Program-made: the position numbers and the translations under genes
In this document: positions 12,501-27,500 of the stretch, in pieces
Position numbering within the stretch: the stretch's first letter is position 1
Layout of the letters: each line of letters begins with the position of its first letter
The notes under the pieces: model-generated
Told to the model about the DNA's origin: nothing
Seen by the model: only the letters and a program-made list of their open reading frames with translations
Databases searched by the model: none
Assembly: GCA_035222895.1 (NCBI GenBank)
Contig: JAVYIG010002217.1
Location: 62,001 to 126,000, forward strand
Direction of reading: 5' to 3'
Origin: Strongylocentrotus droebachiensis
Lineage: Eukaryota > Echinodermata > Echinoidea > Camarodonta > Strongylocentrotidae
Length of the DNA stretch: 64,000 bases

Positions 12501-15500
12501 AAGCCAGGTCCGTGTTAAAAACCCACACGGGAAGGCCTTTCATTTAACTGCGAGGTGCAGCTGAATGTGTAAGATCATTAATGTAAATTAAAAAACAGTA
12601 GAGGACCTAGGATAGAACCTTGTGGTACGCCGTGTAATAGAAGAAAAATTGGAGGAATTATTATTATAAACTACATATTGAGATCTATCAGAAAGATTAT
12701 TTTCAAACCAAGATGATAGACAAATTTGAGTGTTGTTCTAGTTTCTGAGTGGTGAATCAACACAACGATTACTGAGCTGGGAGACATTGCCAGGCATAAC
12801 GCCAGGTGGAGGGGCATAAATTGAAACTTAAAAAAAAAAAAAAAAAAAAAAAATTGTGTACCGTGTATAAGACGCATCCCCGACTTTGAATCTCTTTCGT
12901 TAATTACGGTATGTAAATATCATTGTATGAATTGTATTGCTGTAATCATGTCTTTTAGATGGGTTATTGTCTTGTGTGAACTAGACAAACATTCTTACCT
13001 GAGCGTCCACAGCTGAGGCGGTGCCGTTCCCACTGCCAAACAGGGTGGCAGCCATCGGGAGCTTGAATCCAGATCCACATTGTGCTCCATAGTGCTCTGA
13101 GGGGAGGAAGAGATGAGAGAGATGGAGATAAGAGAGAGGAAAGGATGAGAGAGTGAGATGAGAAAGAGAGAGAGAGATTATAAAAATGAAAGAGGAGAGA
13201 GAGAGTGAAGAGAGAGATCGAGATGAGGAGAGATGAGAGAGATCGAGATAAGACAGATGAAAGAGGAGAGAGAGAGAAGAGAGAGATGAGAGAGATCGAG
13301 ATAAGACGGATGAAAGAGGAGAGAGAGAGAAGAGAGAGAGATGAGAAAGAGATGAGAGACATCGAGATGAGACAGATGAAAGAGGAGAGAGAGAGAGAGA
13401 TCGAGATGAGAAAGAGATGAGAGAGATCGAGATAAGACAGATGAAAGAGGAGAGAGAGAGAAGAGAGAGAGATGAGACAGATGAAAGAGGACAGAGAAAA
13501 GAGAGAGAGAGATCGAGATGAGAAAGAGATGAGAGAGATCGAGATAAGACAGATGAAAGAGGAGAGAGAGAGAGAGAGAAGAGAGAGAAATGAGAGAGAG
13601 AGAGAGAGAAACCCACATACATGAACAATCACATTACTGTTGCCCTTTAAGCAACCGTCAAATAGCAACCTATGATTTGTATACATTAAAAATAATAACA
13701 AAGTTTTACAAATGATGCCTGTGAATAGATGCTGAAATTGTATGCCAGTGGAGCCCCACAATATTCAATACAACATAAAGCCTGAAAACAAGCATGTCAG
13801 TATTATGATTGTAATGCATAGCAAACAAAGTAGCAAAAATAATATGCATAGCAATCAACTCCACATTCTGACATCCATGGCATTGACCCGTCCCCCAACC
13901 ACCCCTGGACATAAGCCACACCTGATTTCACAAAACATCAAATTACATGAAACAGCACTTTGGTTCAGATTCAGATACTTCCATGTGCTATTTCAAAGGA
14001 AAACTGTAATGTCATGAAACAGATATGTACGATGTAGGTAATGAAAATGGCATACTGTTATCCATGTTGGCAGTGAAGGCCTTGTCCATTGTGATGTTGA
14101 CCGCAGGAGATGCTATAGCCACAGGAGCTTGACCGGTCACCATACCCCCATTGATGGTGCCCATCATGTTATCTACAACGCTATTCATCTGAGAGCTCAT
14201 ATCACGACTCTGTAAGGATGATAAAGAGAGAGTATTTATACAGTCAAAACTGCTTTGATGAAGACCTGTATAGAAAGACCACTGCTTTTTCTCATTGATA
14301 CATAACTTACAAGAAACCTTTATATAAAGATCACCTGCCTATATAGACCACTTTTCTGACTCCCTTGAGTAGTATTTCTATACTGGCTTCACTGTATTAC
14401 CGGTATACAACAATAATTGTAATTTCAATAGTTAAGTCATGAAAATCCCTTTATCCAACCCTGATTCTAAGAATCTTATATAAACTTTGGCAATGTAATT
14501 GTTCACAGATACAGAAAAGAAAGATAAGATAATAAAAAGGACAAACGTCAGAAGATATGATTGCCTTGGGTTCCATACTTTGTTGCTATAGGAGGTAAAA
14601 AGCCTGTGGAATGTTTCAGGCCTTTCAGGGAGTTACAGGACAGGATTTTTAGGCAGATAAAGAGCTTAAGGTCACACAATGATAGCCTTAACATCCTGAG
14701 GGTAGTATTTGAACCTCGGTTGCCAATATGAGCAACAAAACAGGCACTTTTTTCTCTTGCAAATGTCATCAATAAGCCATATACATATATCCCATTAACA
14801 CTGACAAGACCAACATTCAACCGATACGGTGACACATCCTTTTCTCCTGCGACAATTGCTCCAGGCTTCATTTCTTCAAAGTTATAAGGTTAGGGTTAGG
14901 AATTGGGTTAGGGATAGAGTTGAAATTAAGAATTCAGTTAGTGTAGGAAATTTTTGCGGTGCCCATATGTTTATGTGTTGATGGAAGCCTTTAATGGCAA
15001 GTTTTATACTATGAAAATATTAGTGGGCTATGTTTAGCTTGGGCTTCTAATAAACAAGGTGACCGATTATTAAAGGGATCCGGTAACTTTGTCTTAGATC
15101 CTTTTAAAAAATCCTTGATTTAGCTCATGCTGCGATGATGATTATAAACCTTTAGGTCAGTCAGAAACCCCATGACTTTTACAAGCCGATCGCCAGTCTG
15201 ATTATCAAGATATTTATGATTGAAAATCAAAATCAAATTTTGCGTTTGCCAAACGGTTTTCATAACACTACAGTCTATTGGGGAAAACGAATATGGTAAA
15301 ACCGGTCACTAACAGGTTTTTATAAGGCACTTCTTGATCATTTTGAAGCGCATTTTTTTTAGGGCTTCACTGTAACACCATATCACAGACACTGATAAGA
15401 CGTAGGGCCGTGCATCTCAGATTTAACATTGTTAAACGATCACTTTAAGTCTAAGTCTGATGTGTTGAATTCCTTTTTATTGGTATGGTGGCAGCGGTGG

Positions 15501-18500
15501 GATATCTGTCACAGGAGCAAGTGTGGTACAAACGAGCGATACCAGTCCAGACTCTTACCAGTTGGTTCATGGCTTCTACTTCAGCCGCCGCAGCAAAAGC
15601 TTGTGCCTCCAGATCAGATGAGTCAGAGGAGTAATAATCTGCCTCCATGTCATCCAGATCAGGCATACCGGTAGCATACAGGACGTCAAGCTGACTGGTG
15701 ACAGCCGATGCCGCAGCTTTAGTTTTCGCTACTTTAGCCTGGGCTCCACTCATAGCATTACCTGTGGAGAGAGATTGACAGCACAAGTACAGTGATTTGA
15801 GACTCTTTCGTGTCCCTCCAGGGTTGGCCCAATATTTTTGAATGGGGAGGTGGAGGAGGAGAAGATTTACATAATGGTGTGAATAAATATTTACCAACTT
15901 AATAGTGTAATTATCTTTAAATTTTACAAATCATAATCATAATGATGCCGCTACTACCACTAAATAATCATGACAATACTCAGTTCTCGTATATTACATA
16001 TTATATATCTATCAATGGTCTCTTTGCACTTCCAAAGAGCGTGGATTATTACCCCGGCTCAGCCTAGCTGCCCTAAAGAAGGTACTGAAGCTTCAATGAA
16101 TCAATTCTTACAGTTTACCCATTACCTTCACCTTGAGAGAGAGTAGTAAGTAATGTTTAATGTCTTGCTGAAGGACTTGAGTGCTGTGGCAGGGATTTGA
16201 ACCCTGCACCTTGTGATCCACAGTCTGATGACTCATCAACTAAACCATAACACCTCTACTCTACCTCTACAATCATAATGATATTGGTGTCGATTCAAAT
16301 GTGAATCAATGTTTACTGATCATAATAGCATTGATGTAATAAATTAAAAATATTTACCAATCATATTGAGGATGCCGTTACTACTTTCTTCCACCTCATC
16401 AGCCCCAGATTCATCAGATTTCTCAGATAATAGACCCATGAACTGAGTGCTTGTCGCCAGAGTGTCTTGCTGAAAATCAAATGATTAAATAAAAAATTTA
16501 AAAATCAGTTACAGACATTGAAATTCACAGAAATCACAAAAATGAAGAACTGGTGGCAGAAAAAGTGGAGTAAATATGAGGGTCATTATTAGGAATAGCG
16601 ACCCTCATCTCACATTATGAATAGCGGTTCTTATGAATAACGGTCCTTATGTCTTTATGAATTTTTTTTTGTGAGTGAACGTGAATTCTCTTTTCTTCCA
16701 GTGAACATAAAATTTGCAGTGAACATAATTTTTTTTTTTCAGTGGCAGTAATGGGCTTTCGTATGAGACAGTAGCTAGAATAAATAAAATATTCAAAACT
16801 TTCAAAATCGAAACATGAAATTAGATTTGACTTACAGCTGCAGAGGTTGAGACTTCTCCTGTAGATGAGGTTGCTGTTACCATGGCGGATGAGAGTTGCT
16901 TCATCGCTCCTACTGTGTTTGGTATGGCTAGAGACATCGCTACTATCATGCTATCTCGCATCTGTATCAAGAAGAATAAATATGAGTGACATACAGACTG
17001 ACAGTAGTCCTCTTTTAAGGTGTTCTTTTTTAATTGCTGTATACAAAATAAAAAGATCCATGGGTTTCTTAATAATCTGTGCTGTGCTATGGAACTTTAA
17101 AGGCATTGTTTAACAATGTTGAATCTGAGATGCATGGCCCTACGTGTTCTCAGTGTCTGTGATATGGTGTAACATTGAAGCCCTTAAAAAAAATTGCGCT
17201 TCAAAAAAGTAAAAATCTTTGAGTGACCGGTTTTACCATACTCATTTTCCCCAATTGACTGTAGTGTTATAAAAACCGTTAGGAATACGAAAAATGAAAT
17301 TTTGATTTCCAATCTTAAATATCTTGAAATTCAGATAGGCGATCGGTTTGTAAAAGTCATGGGATTCCTGACTGACCTAAAGGTTTATAATTATGATTGC
17401 AGCATGATCTAAATCCGGGATTTTGTTTCAGAATCTGAGGCAATGTTATCGAGTCACTTTAATAACGTTTGTTTCAAATTCATAAATCATGCAATGTTTC
17501 TGTCCATCCTTAACAAATTAAAACAGTTTTTTTCTTTTTCTTTTTTCAAAAAATTAATATATATCCTCAACCATGTGTAAATAATAACCCTTCCATCTAA
17601 TAAATTATTATCTGATGTGTGATAGGTGCAGGGATGCCAACCTTTCAGAGCACAAATCAGTAACCATAGGGCTCAAAATCAGTAATTTGGGGAATAAATC
17701 AGTAATTTCCTATGCGGCGCCATGAATCTTAAAAGAATGGCAAGCGGACGCATGCGCGCATGATTATCTGAAATTTGTTGTGATTTTACTCCCACAAAGT
17801 TGCTAAATATTGATTTTCAGTTCATCACAACACATAAGTTTTCAATGAAAAATTGGCTTCTATTAAGAGAATACTTGATAATTTTCCATCTTTCTCATGC
17901 AGCGAGTGCTGGATGGCCACCATACTATACAGCACTTGCTACGATAGATCCCTATGCGCAAAAAAAAAAAAAAAAAAAAAAAACGTAATTTTTTGACAAC
18001 ATTCCGTACTGCCGTAATGGTCGTTAATTTCCGTACCAATTACGGGAAATCCGTACTAGTTGGCATCTCTGTAGGTGTGATACCCAAATCTTACTATTTA
18101 CACTGAGCAAAGTCATCTCAAACTAAGATTTTTTTAAATAAAAAAAGGGTGACATACTATACTTCAAGTAATAAATCATATGTAAAAATGATGGATAATA
18201 GAGGATTGACGATTGAATTTCGATTGAGTTGAAGGCCAGTTGAAAAGTAAATTAGAGAGGGAAGATACTCACCCCTTGTCTCTGGTCAGCCTCTTGCTGT
18301 ACTTGTGAATCCAATTCAGTCTGGGCTGCTGCTTCCGCTGCTTCCTGCTCTTCAGGCGTCATATCACCAACATCTAGGAAGCAGCGAAATGACAATAATA
18401 ACAGGAATAATATATGAGATTTTTAAGGGGCCGAAGCCACTTGAGCAAAGTCATCTCAAACTAAGTTTTCAAAAATAAAAAGGAGGTGACATTATATACT

Positions 18501-21500
18501 TCAAGTAATAAACCATATGCAAAAAATGATGAATAATAGAGGATTGCTCAAGGTGCACTTGTGAAACAAATACAAAAAAGAGATCATATAAAGCATCTGC
18601 ATCATAAATGAGGGAACAGAGGTAAGAGAGAACATACAAAAATGATAGAACAATTACTTATGTGCCGAATAAAACAGATACGTTTTAAGATTATTTTTAA
18701 ACTCTTTAACTGATCTACTACTAATATTACAAATCTCTTGAGGGAGAACATTCCACAGCAAACCACAGGAAAGGTTTTATTTTCCTGCACTTAGCATTGA
18801 GCTTAGAAATAACAAAACATCCCAGGTTTTGAGATCATAAAGATCTAGAAGGAATGTAGTGATTTATTAAAGTAATATTTACTGTGGAGCAGAGCCATGG
18901 ACACAATGAAATAAAAGCAAAATAATCTTGAAAACAAATATACAACATAAGACTTGCAGAAGATCATTCAATGAATGTCAATGAGGTAAAGATGACGTTG
19001 GAAAGAAAAATAGCAGGAGTTCATTTACACGTTAAAAAAAAAGCGTAGGATTTTTTCTGGCGGTTTAGCACGCCATATCTGAACGAGCTTTCACAGGTAA
19101 CCACACAAACATGTACATGTATGTATGGTCAGTTATAGAGTTATACATACCTGCACCGAAGGTTGTCATGGCAACTGTAAATGCGCTTCTTCTCCGCAGA
19201 GGGCTCTGTGTACTGAAAGTCGGCATCTATCAAAACAGACAAATTTATCTATCAAAATTGTCAACAAAGAGAATTAATATGGTACTAAAAGAAAATAAAT
19301 ATCAATCCTACTTCAGAAACCTACTGGAGATCAAAATATGAAATAAATGAAGAAGATTTTTGATTTTATATATGAATTACCTTTTAGAATTATTCCTGAT
19401 ACAAGAACTAGATTTTTCCAATATATGATAAATACACAATGCTTACTGATAAATGCAAAGCTGAACAAAAATTGAAATTTATAGACAATGACATATGTTC
19501 CTTTTTGCAAACAAGAGCCAGAAATGATTTACCACATGTTTGTAGAATGTTTATATACATGAGGTTACTTGAACAAATTTCTAAGATGGTGGCATACTAG
19601 ATTTAATAAAGAAATGTTTCAATTGAAAGATGAGGAGATCTTATTTAGGATACAAGACAAACAGCATGTTCTATGGAATCATTGTATTATTATTGCAAAG
19701 AAAACATTATATTTATGTAGATCTCTTGAGATACTCCCTTCGTTTAATTAATTTCTTATTAAACTTAAATCAAAGGTACCTTACAGAAACATATATTTGT
19801 TATAAGGATAGATGCATGCATAGATTACGCACAAACTGGAATGTGCTAGAATTAGGATGATATAGTAACCTGTTACATGTATGTCTTTTTTCTTTCTTTT
19901 TTATCCATAATCTTGATTTCTACTCATGCTTTATTTATCATCATATTTGAAATTCATGTGTTTCAGTTTAATTTGTATTATGTACAAGATGTTTTAAAGC
20001 TTATCTGTACTAGTTTATAGGAGGGATTAGACCACACTGCAAGGTCACTGGACAGGTGGTTATCTCATCAACTCAGCTCTCAATTAACATAAGAAAGAGA
20101 GGATCGTGGGGGACCAATAGTTACTGATTAGGCATTGTTTTCTATATAGAGGGAGCAAGTAGCTACAAGTAGGACAGTGTGGCTTTAACCGAATACAAAA
20201 AGACTTTAAAAAACAAATCAAAACTGTACTTACCTCAGTGGATGTTGATTCTGAGGGTGTAGAAGCAGCGACGTTGAGCATACCAGAGCAAGCTGCGATG
20301 ATGTTTGCTGCGGTGGAGGTATCCCCGTTAGCAATGGCCGCTGACATGACGCCATCATCACCCGTCATATTCTGCATCATCTCCATCTGTTCTGCATTAC
20401 TCACACTCGGAGGACGAACCTAAACAAATTACAAAGAATATAGAGTGGTGAAGTGTGACGTCATCAGAAATCTATTTTTAGAATTTCTTCATTTTTTCAT
20501 AGAGCATCAAAAATAATGTCCAAATGTCGAAAACCAATTGAATATATTAAGTATTGGATGAGATATGACCATCTGAATAAAAAGATTGCCTATGGGAACT
20601 CAGTGTTATATGCTCTGGTTCCTAACCATTAGGAGCCAGAACATATAACTTCGTTGTTAACTTCAGTACCCGTCTTTCAACAGAAGTATTTACCTAAATT
20701 TTGGGAGCAATTACGACAAAATGAGCCTTCAAATATCACTTTTCAATAGACGCCTGTACAAAATCTGGTAAACAAATTCTTTTTTTTCTCTCAGGTTACA
20801 AAAATGGATTTTGCTCCTTTTGGAATTAATCTCTTCATATATTAGCCAGCAAACAATCTTTAAAATATGGGGTACAAGAATGGATGATGATTAAGTACTC
20901 TTCATACTACCAGAAAGTCTTCTGTAGATTTTTTTCTTCACTTTTGAATTTAAAACTTAACCTTGTGACCGTCTTACCTCTACTGTCAAGAGCAAATCAG
21001 AAAATGATCCTATGTAGTCAGTAACCCGAACCAGTAAGAAGACCTGGAAGTTGTTCTCTTCGTAGCCTTGAGGGAACACTGTAGGCGTATCCATAAATGC
21101 TCTCTCCCCTGTCAAAATATCAAGTATAAAATAACAATTAATTTAAGAACAGTAGAACTTTGAGCACATTCCCTATTTTCCATTATGATTCAATGTAAAT
21201 ATGCATCTAGACAATTAGTAGAACTTCCTGCATAGAATATATAGATGTATGCTATTCTAACCCCTAAAATTAAACTACAATTGATATAATCTCATTACGA
21301 TAGGTAATATTGCTGCAATACTAACACAAATTTGAATGATGCTATCTATGCAATCCCTGTGACAGTGATCCCCATTGTTGTTAATACAGTACAGCTTTCT
21401 AACCAAATCTTCAAGCTAGAATTATTTTCAAAACCATATTCATTCTTTAACTGTTACAATGCTAACAAGTTTATAAACAGTTATCTCTAATAAGTGTATT

Positions 21501-24500
21501 GTTCTAATGAGTGTTTTGTAGACAAATTCATACTCTAGGGTTCTCTTTTTATCATCTATCTAGATACAGGGTTTCATGTGGGATCACGTTTTAATTTCAA
21601 GTGCAAAATCTTCCTGCTCTTGATCCAAATGTAATTCCAAGATTCTTCTTCCTTAATTCAACTCTCTCGCTCCGTCTGCATCCTCATCGTACAAAACATA
21701 TTTCAATTACCTTATCCAAACCTTAGCTGGTATGACTTTAAATTACCATTACTGTAACTGTCTATGCTTATGATTATCATTTTTTTTTTTTGTAAAATGT
21801 TCTCTGTATGGACAAAAAATACTTTGTTTCAATTTCAATTTCATAATGTTTAAAAGAGGATTAATTTAATGCATGTATCAAGAACATCCATGCAAATATT
21901 GAAAACATCTCGGTATCAATATGACATAAAGTAAATTGTTTAAAGTACCGTTGTATAGCCAGGTCCAAGATTCTGACTCCAGTAGCCTTTGGGCGTAGCG
22001 ATAGTTGAGAGGCATGTCTGGATCTGTCCAGTCCTGACATTCGATGTTGAATTCGGTTTCCAGGGCTGTACCGTTCGGAGGTACAGCAGAGCAGTTACCA
22101 ACAATCGGTCGCTCATTAGTGATGAAATCATATGAGGCAAGGCCTGTTTTGAAAGTAATGAAAACAGAGATGAATGCTATCCCGCCACAATAACTACATG
22201 CATTTTAAGAATCTTTTAAAATGTGACATTCAAGGATATGTTATGAAAATTATGATTGAGATTAAAATAATGAAATGAGGTTTAATACTAAGCTTTGAGC
22301 AGCAAGATAGCACATACCGGTAATACAAAAGAGGTAAATTTCTTTATAAAATGAAACATTTATTATATATAATCCGGGGGGGGGGGGGGGGGGGGGGGGT
22401 ACTCAAATTTGGTTTGGACGGGGGTGTGCTGCTGAAGCCTCGAAACCTCTACCCATTTTTAAGGGTCATTTTGGAGCATTTTTCTCGATATAAGGCCCAT
22501 TTTTCACAATTTTCGAGTCTTTGCATGAACAATTTTGAAAAAACGGACCCATTTTTAATGGTATTTTTGTTAAAAATGGGACCCATGTTTAGGGATTTTT
22601 TGTGAAAAAGTGACCCATTAGAGCGGCACACCCCTGTATGTCTTCATATGTAAGTAGCCCCCCCCCCCCCCCCCCCCCCGCGGGTATATAATGCCTAGTT
22701 TCATGCCTTATTTTTGTGTACTGTGTTCTGAAAATGGACCCAGAAAAATACAGTACCCGCTAGGTAAAACCAAATAGGCCAAAATCTATGTAGGATTTTA
22801 AGGACATGACTGTAATTATAGTATTTGGAATAGATCACATGGGAGTTCATGTATATGTATTGAATAGTTGTTTGGTGAAAAATCAGTTCAGTATCGTTCC
22901 AAAGTCAAAGCAATGAACATTCTACTGTCCTGCAAATTCGAAAGACAATATTGGGACAAGGAAAATTCTAGATGACCGTAATACCATAGTTCTGTAGCGA
23001 AGGTGTTCTGGCAGCGTAGACTCGTATTCTGTAGGTAGACTGGTCCTCAAAGGGACCTGCATCGATAGCGATGTTTGTGTTTGAATCTCCTGTGCCAGCG
23101 TACTGAAGCCATTGAGTCTTAGGAACGATCACAAACTCATTTTCAAGCAACACAGGATTGTATTCTTGCTTGAAGATCTCCCATCTATTAAAACAGGGAA
23201 ACAAATTCACATTAGTAATAGTGACAACATAGTAATGAAAACGATTATAATAATGGGCATCTGTATTGCGTCATCTATTTAGAACTTCTATTCCAAGTTG
23301 GACTTGGACTTGAAAATTTCAATGATGTTGCAGTTCTCAACTATAAAGGTAAATTGTTCAACAGAAAGGATGCTGCTGCAGAGAAGCCCTTTTGCCGCAG
23401 GCGGCCTCTTGTGACACACACTGGTTGGAAGATTATATAAGCTAAGTCAAGCTACAAAATGCCATTTTGATGCAATGAGCAGGTTGCATTCCAGAGGTAG
23501 AATTCCACAGGTAATTCCACTGGAGTTTCCTCACCATTTGTGTTTATTTGGATAATCATAATGAAAATCTGAATCAAGATGATGGAGTTCAAAATTCTGG
23601 GATCATCAATATAGCCTATTTCTAGTTTAAAACATCTTAAAACATCTCCAAAGGATGCATGACAAAATATAAGAGGCTGACTGCTCCCTGAATGTTTCCT
23701 GATGTGAGTAATTTTTCTCTGTTTGTCTGTTTCCAGGATAGTTCACATAATTATAATTCCTATCTATAAAGGCTGGTATAACAATAAACAGGGTGAACAA
23801 CCATTTCAGGGGGCAAGAATATTCCAGAATACAGTATTCAACTTCCATCTTCTACTCATAAACTCCAAAATAAAAAAACAAACAAAAACAATGATATTTG
23901 CTGTGGGGTCTAGGGTCGAGGGTGAAGATTGCTGCCTTACCGATAGTACAAGATTTGTCCTTTCCTTGCATCTAAGTCTGCAGACTCCAGAGCAAAGCGA
24001 CTTGTTGGATTCAACTTGGTCTTGCAGTTTGTACGGCAACTACATGCATGAACAGAGTGAATGTCAAATGATAACAGTTTCTAAAGATACAGTTTAGCTT
24101 AATTGTTAGAGCTACATATATGCCACTATTCGAAAGGTAAAGGCCTGTATTAAATTAAGAGGAGAAAATTCAATCATTCTTAGACACAATGAAGAACTAT
24201 GCAAATTTAAAAGACATGTCCATCAATATATCTAAAGTTATGCAAACATTTATCATACATGTAAGGTTTCTCTTGATGACTTAACTTCTTGCTGGTCATC
24301 TTTGTCAACTATTCTTTCAACCAGTTCTTTGACTACTACAATAAAATAATTTTTTAAAGGATAATGCAATAACTTATTACTAGGAGCTAGGAAATAATCA
24401 TTGAATTGGAAGCATTTTAAAATTGCATGGGCTTTTGAAATTCACAATTATTGTCAATTTCGTCACACAACAAACACTAGTTGTACTTGACACAGAGAAA

Positions 24501-27500
24501 AAAAGGGAAAATATTTGAATTAATTTCTTACGCGATGGCCATCTTGGGCGGGTTGCCACTAGCAACTTGCATCTCCTGAGTGGCAACGGCCACACGGTCT
24601 CCTTTGAAGGCAATCAGCTTGAGAAAGTAGGTCATGTTTTCATGCATGTAGAAGGTATCGAGTGTGAAAGATCCCTCGGTGAAGTTAAGTATACCTGAAG
24701 TAAAACAAAACACAATTAATTGCTAATAAATACAATCAGAAAACTACACCTGTTTTCATCGGCATATATTTGGAGTCAGCAGTGATGATTACATGCAATA
24801 ACCATCTACCTACACAATATCCAATGAACTCAATTCATCATGGACTTGGAAAGTGTTTAATAAAAAGTATCTTCTGTATTGAATACAGTAGATCCTACAA
24901 TAAACTTTCATGTAGTTTATGGTATTACTTGATGAGTTTTTGCTCTTATTAAAGAAATCTTGCCTCAAGGAATTTATCTGCTTCTTAACTTCCTCTGTGC
25001 ATTTATTAATTTCCATTAAACAATTTCAATAAATCTTTTGCAGATCATATAGCATTTATTTGGAGTATTGAAAACTCAGTGGAAAATTAGTTTGAATATG
25101 TGAAATTCTATTTCCCATCAGAGATAGACCTTAAGATTATGCCATCAACAGAACAACATATAGTTGACACTTTTTCTAAACTTACTTCCAATTCCTCCTT
25201 TGTCAAATCCGAATCGACCAAAGCACCCTCCATAGTCATTAGGTTCTACAATGTAGGGATCTTTGGCGTTGTAGCCATCATTGAGTAGTGTGGTATAATC
25301 CTCGTTCCATTCCTGGAAAGCCTCATGTTCTCTTCTACACATCCAGACATAGCGGATACCGCTCTTATCGCTTGGATCTACATCGGGGTCTATAGTCTCT
25401 GCAAGCCCATCCATGTAGATCTTGTCATTCCATCGGACACGAATCTCTGATCCTCCAGTAATTTTAGCAATAAGAGGAGTAGCTTTGACACGTAATTTGG
25501 TCCTATCCACAGTCTCCACACCTCGTTCACCGTACATAGACACGTTGAGTTGGAAGGCATAGAGTCCATACGGAAGGACAAACTTCTTGATGGCTAATTC
25601 TCTTTGGGTGTATCCTGACATAACGGAGTCTCCTAGATCATAGATCTCTGTCTCACTTCCATCATTGGCGACTTCATAAGCCTGCCAGGTGTAGAAAGCA
25701 TACTTGACGGATGTGCAGTTGATTTTCACCCTAGCGTAGACGGTTACATCCTTAGATGCATAGTACTCCCTGTTACCATCATCATCACAGAAGGGATAAT
25801 ATTGGTTGCAACCATTCTGTTCAGAAACATCGACTTCAGGGTAGTAACAAGGAGCCTTGGTGACGGCAGTTGGTATAGAAACAGTTTGAGAGGAAACCAT
25901 GTTGTGAGCAACAACCGAGATGCGATATCTATTTACAGTCTGGAAAACGTTGGTGAGTGTGACATTGGGATCTTGTTCACTGAACAGTAGACCTTCCAGG
26001 TAGACATTGCTGACTTCCTCAAAGCGTAGGAACTCGTCTTTGAACTCTAGAGGGTAGCGTGCCTCACAGGTTGGCCGATGGCCCCAGAATGCAAGGTGAT
26101 TAAAGTCTGATGTGACATCTTTGAAATCCACAAAATAGCAGACATCCGTGCCTACGTTTCCTGCGTTCAGCTCAAACTCAATGGTGGTATTTCTTGATCG
26201 TGGACCATGATCAGACAACACAAGATCTTCAACGCTTCTCTGAATGACTATAGTCTTTGAGACCACCACCCAGTGAACAGGATTAGAGACATTCAGTGTT
26301 ATGGTGTATACACCACGCTGGGCATACCACCAGATGGCATAAGGCTCTCTGGTTTGGAGCACGTAGGGTGGATGAGTAGTTGGAGTCTCAGTTATTGGAG
26401 GTGTGGTAGATGAGGGAGGGTCTGTAGGTGCTCTCGTTGGTAACGGATCTGGACACAACGTGACATCAAGAGACACATTCTCCTTCACAAAATGTCTACC
26501 AATCCAAGTGAGAACTTCATAATTCAGACAGTTCCCTTCACCAACCAAGTCAATGAATGTCTCCAACATAATTGTTTTATTCTCATTCACGAAATATGTG
26601 TAATTTGACACGAAGAACCAGGTATCATTTCTTGCTGTTTCATTGAAACCATCACAGTTGTACTTTTGGCTCTTTATGATGCTGTCAGTGCAGTTCTGAT
26701 CTAATGCATAATGGGGTGTAGTAATTGGACCTACTGTTGCGGTAGGAGCAGTTGTTGTTGTACAGTTATCACTGCTTGAACTGTTTCCATCACTGGTACA
26801 GTTCACTGCAGGTGGCGGTGATGTAGGTGCTGACGTCACAGCTGGGGGAGGAGGGGTAATGATGATGGAGCCACTGGAACAGGCCAGAAGATCATCATCC
26901 CTTGTGTCCAAACGATCCAACACTGACTGCACCCAATCTTCAACAATGAAAGTACAATTTAGAGGCTCTTCAGTGGTGGTGGTCATTAAAGGAGTGGTTG
27001 TTCCAGACTGTGTGGCTGTCTGTGTGGCTGTCTGAGGCTGTGTGCTTGGAGCTTCAGTGCTTGGATCAGGCACATGGAAGGTATCCCCAAAGTCCCAGGT
27101 GTAGGTCAAGTCTGTTCCTGATGCATGTGTTCCCTTAACGACAATTGCATCCTCCAGAGGGAAGTAATTCTGCAGAGTACCGAACCCTTCCTGGTCATTC
27201 TCTGTGTCATTACCAAGCATGTAGTCACCATCAATGATGAACTCATTGTAGCTGACTTCCTTCTGTAGCTGGATGACAGTCTCGTAAATGTAAATGGTGA
27301 ATATATGGGTCTTGTCACTCACAAGATTCCATATGTTAATGGTAACATTATACTGGCCCCATTCGTCATAGTCATGCTCCACTGTCAAGATGTGATTAGT
27401 GGAGTCTGTGTTCCTGCTACCAACAGCTCCATTCTCAGTCAATGATGTCTCATCGTGGATTGACCCGTCACCCCAGTCGATGGTGTAGTAGGCTGTAGTA

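Noticed and set aside
12964..13761. 265-, 215- and 146-codon Ser/Leu-rich frames
   Set aside because: Produced by the GA/CT minisatellite next to exon 30; three overlapping frames all stay open, a hallmark of low complexity.
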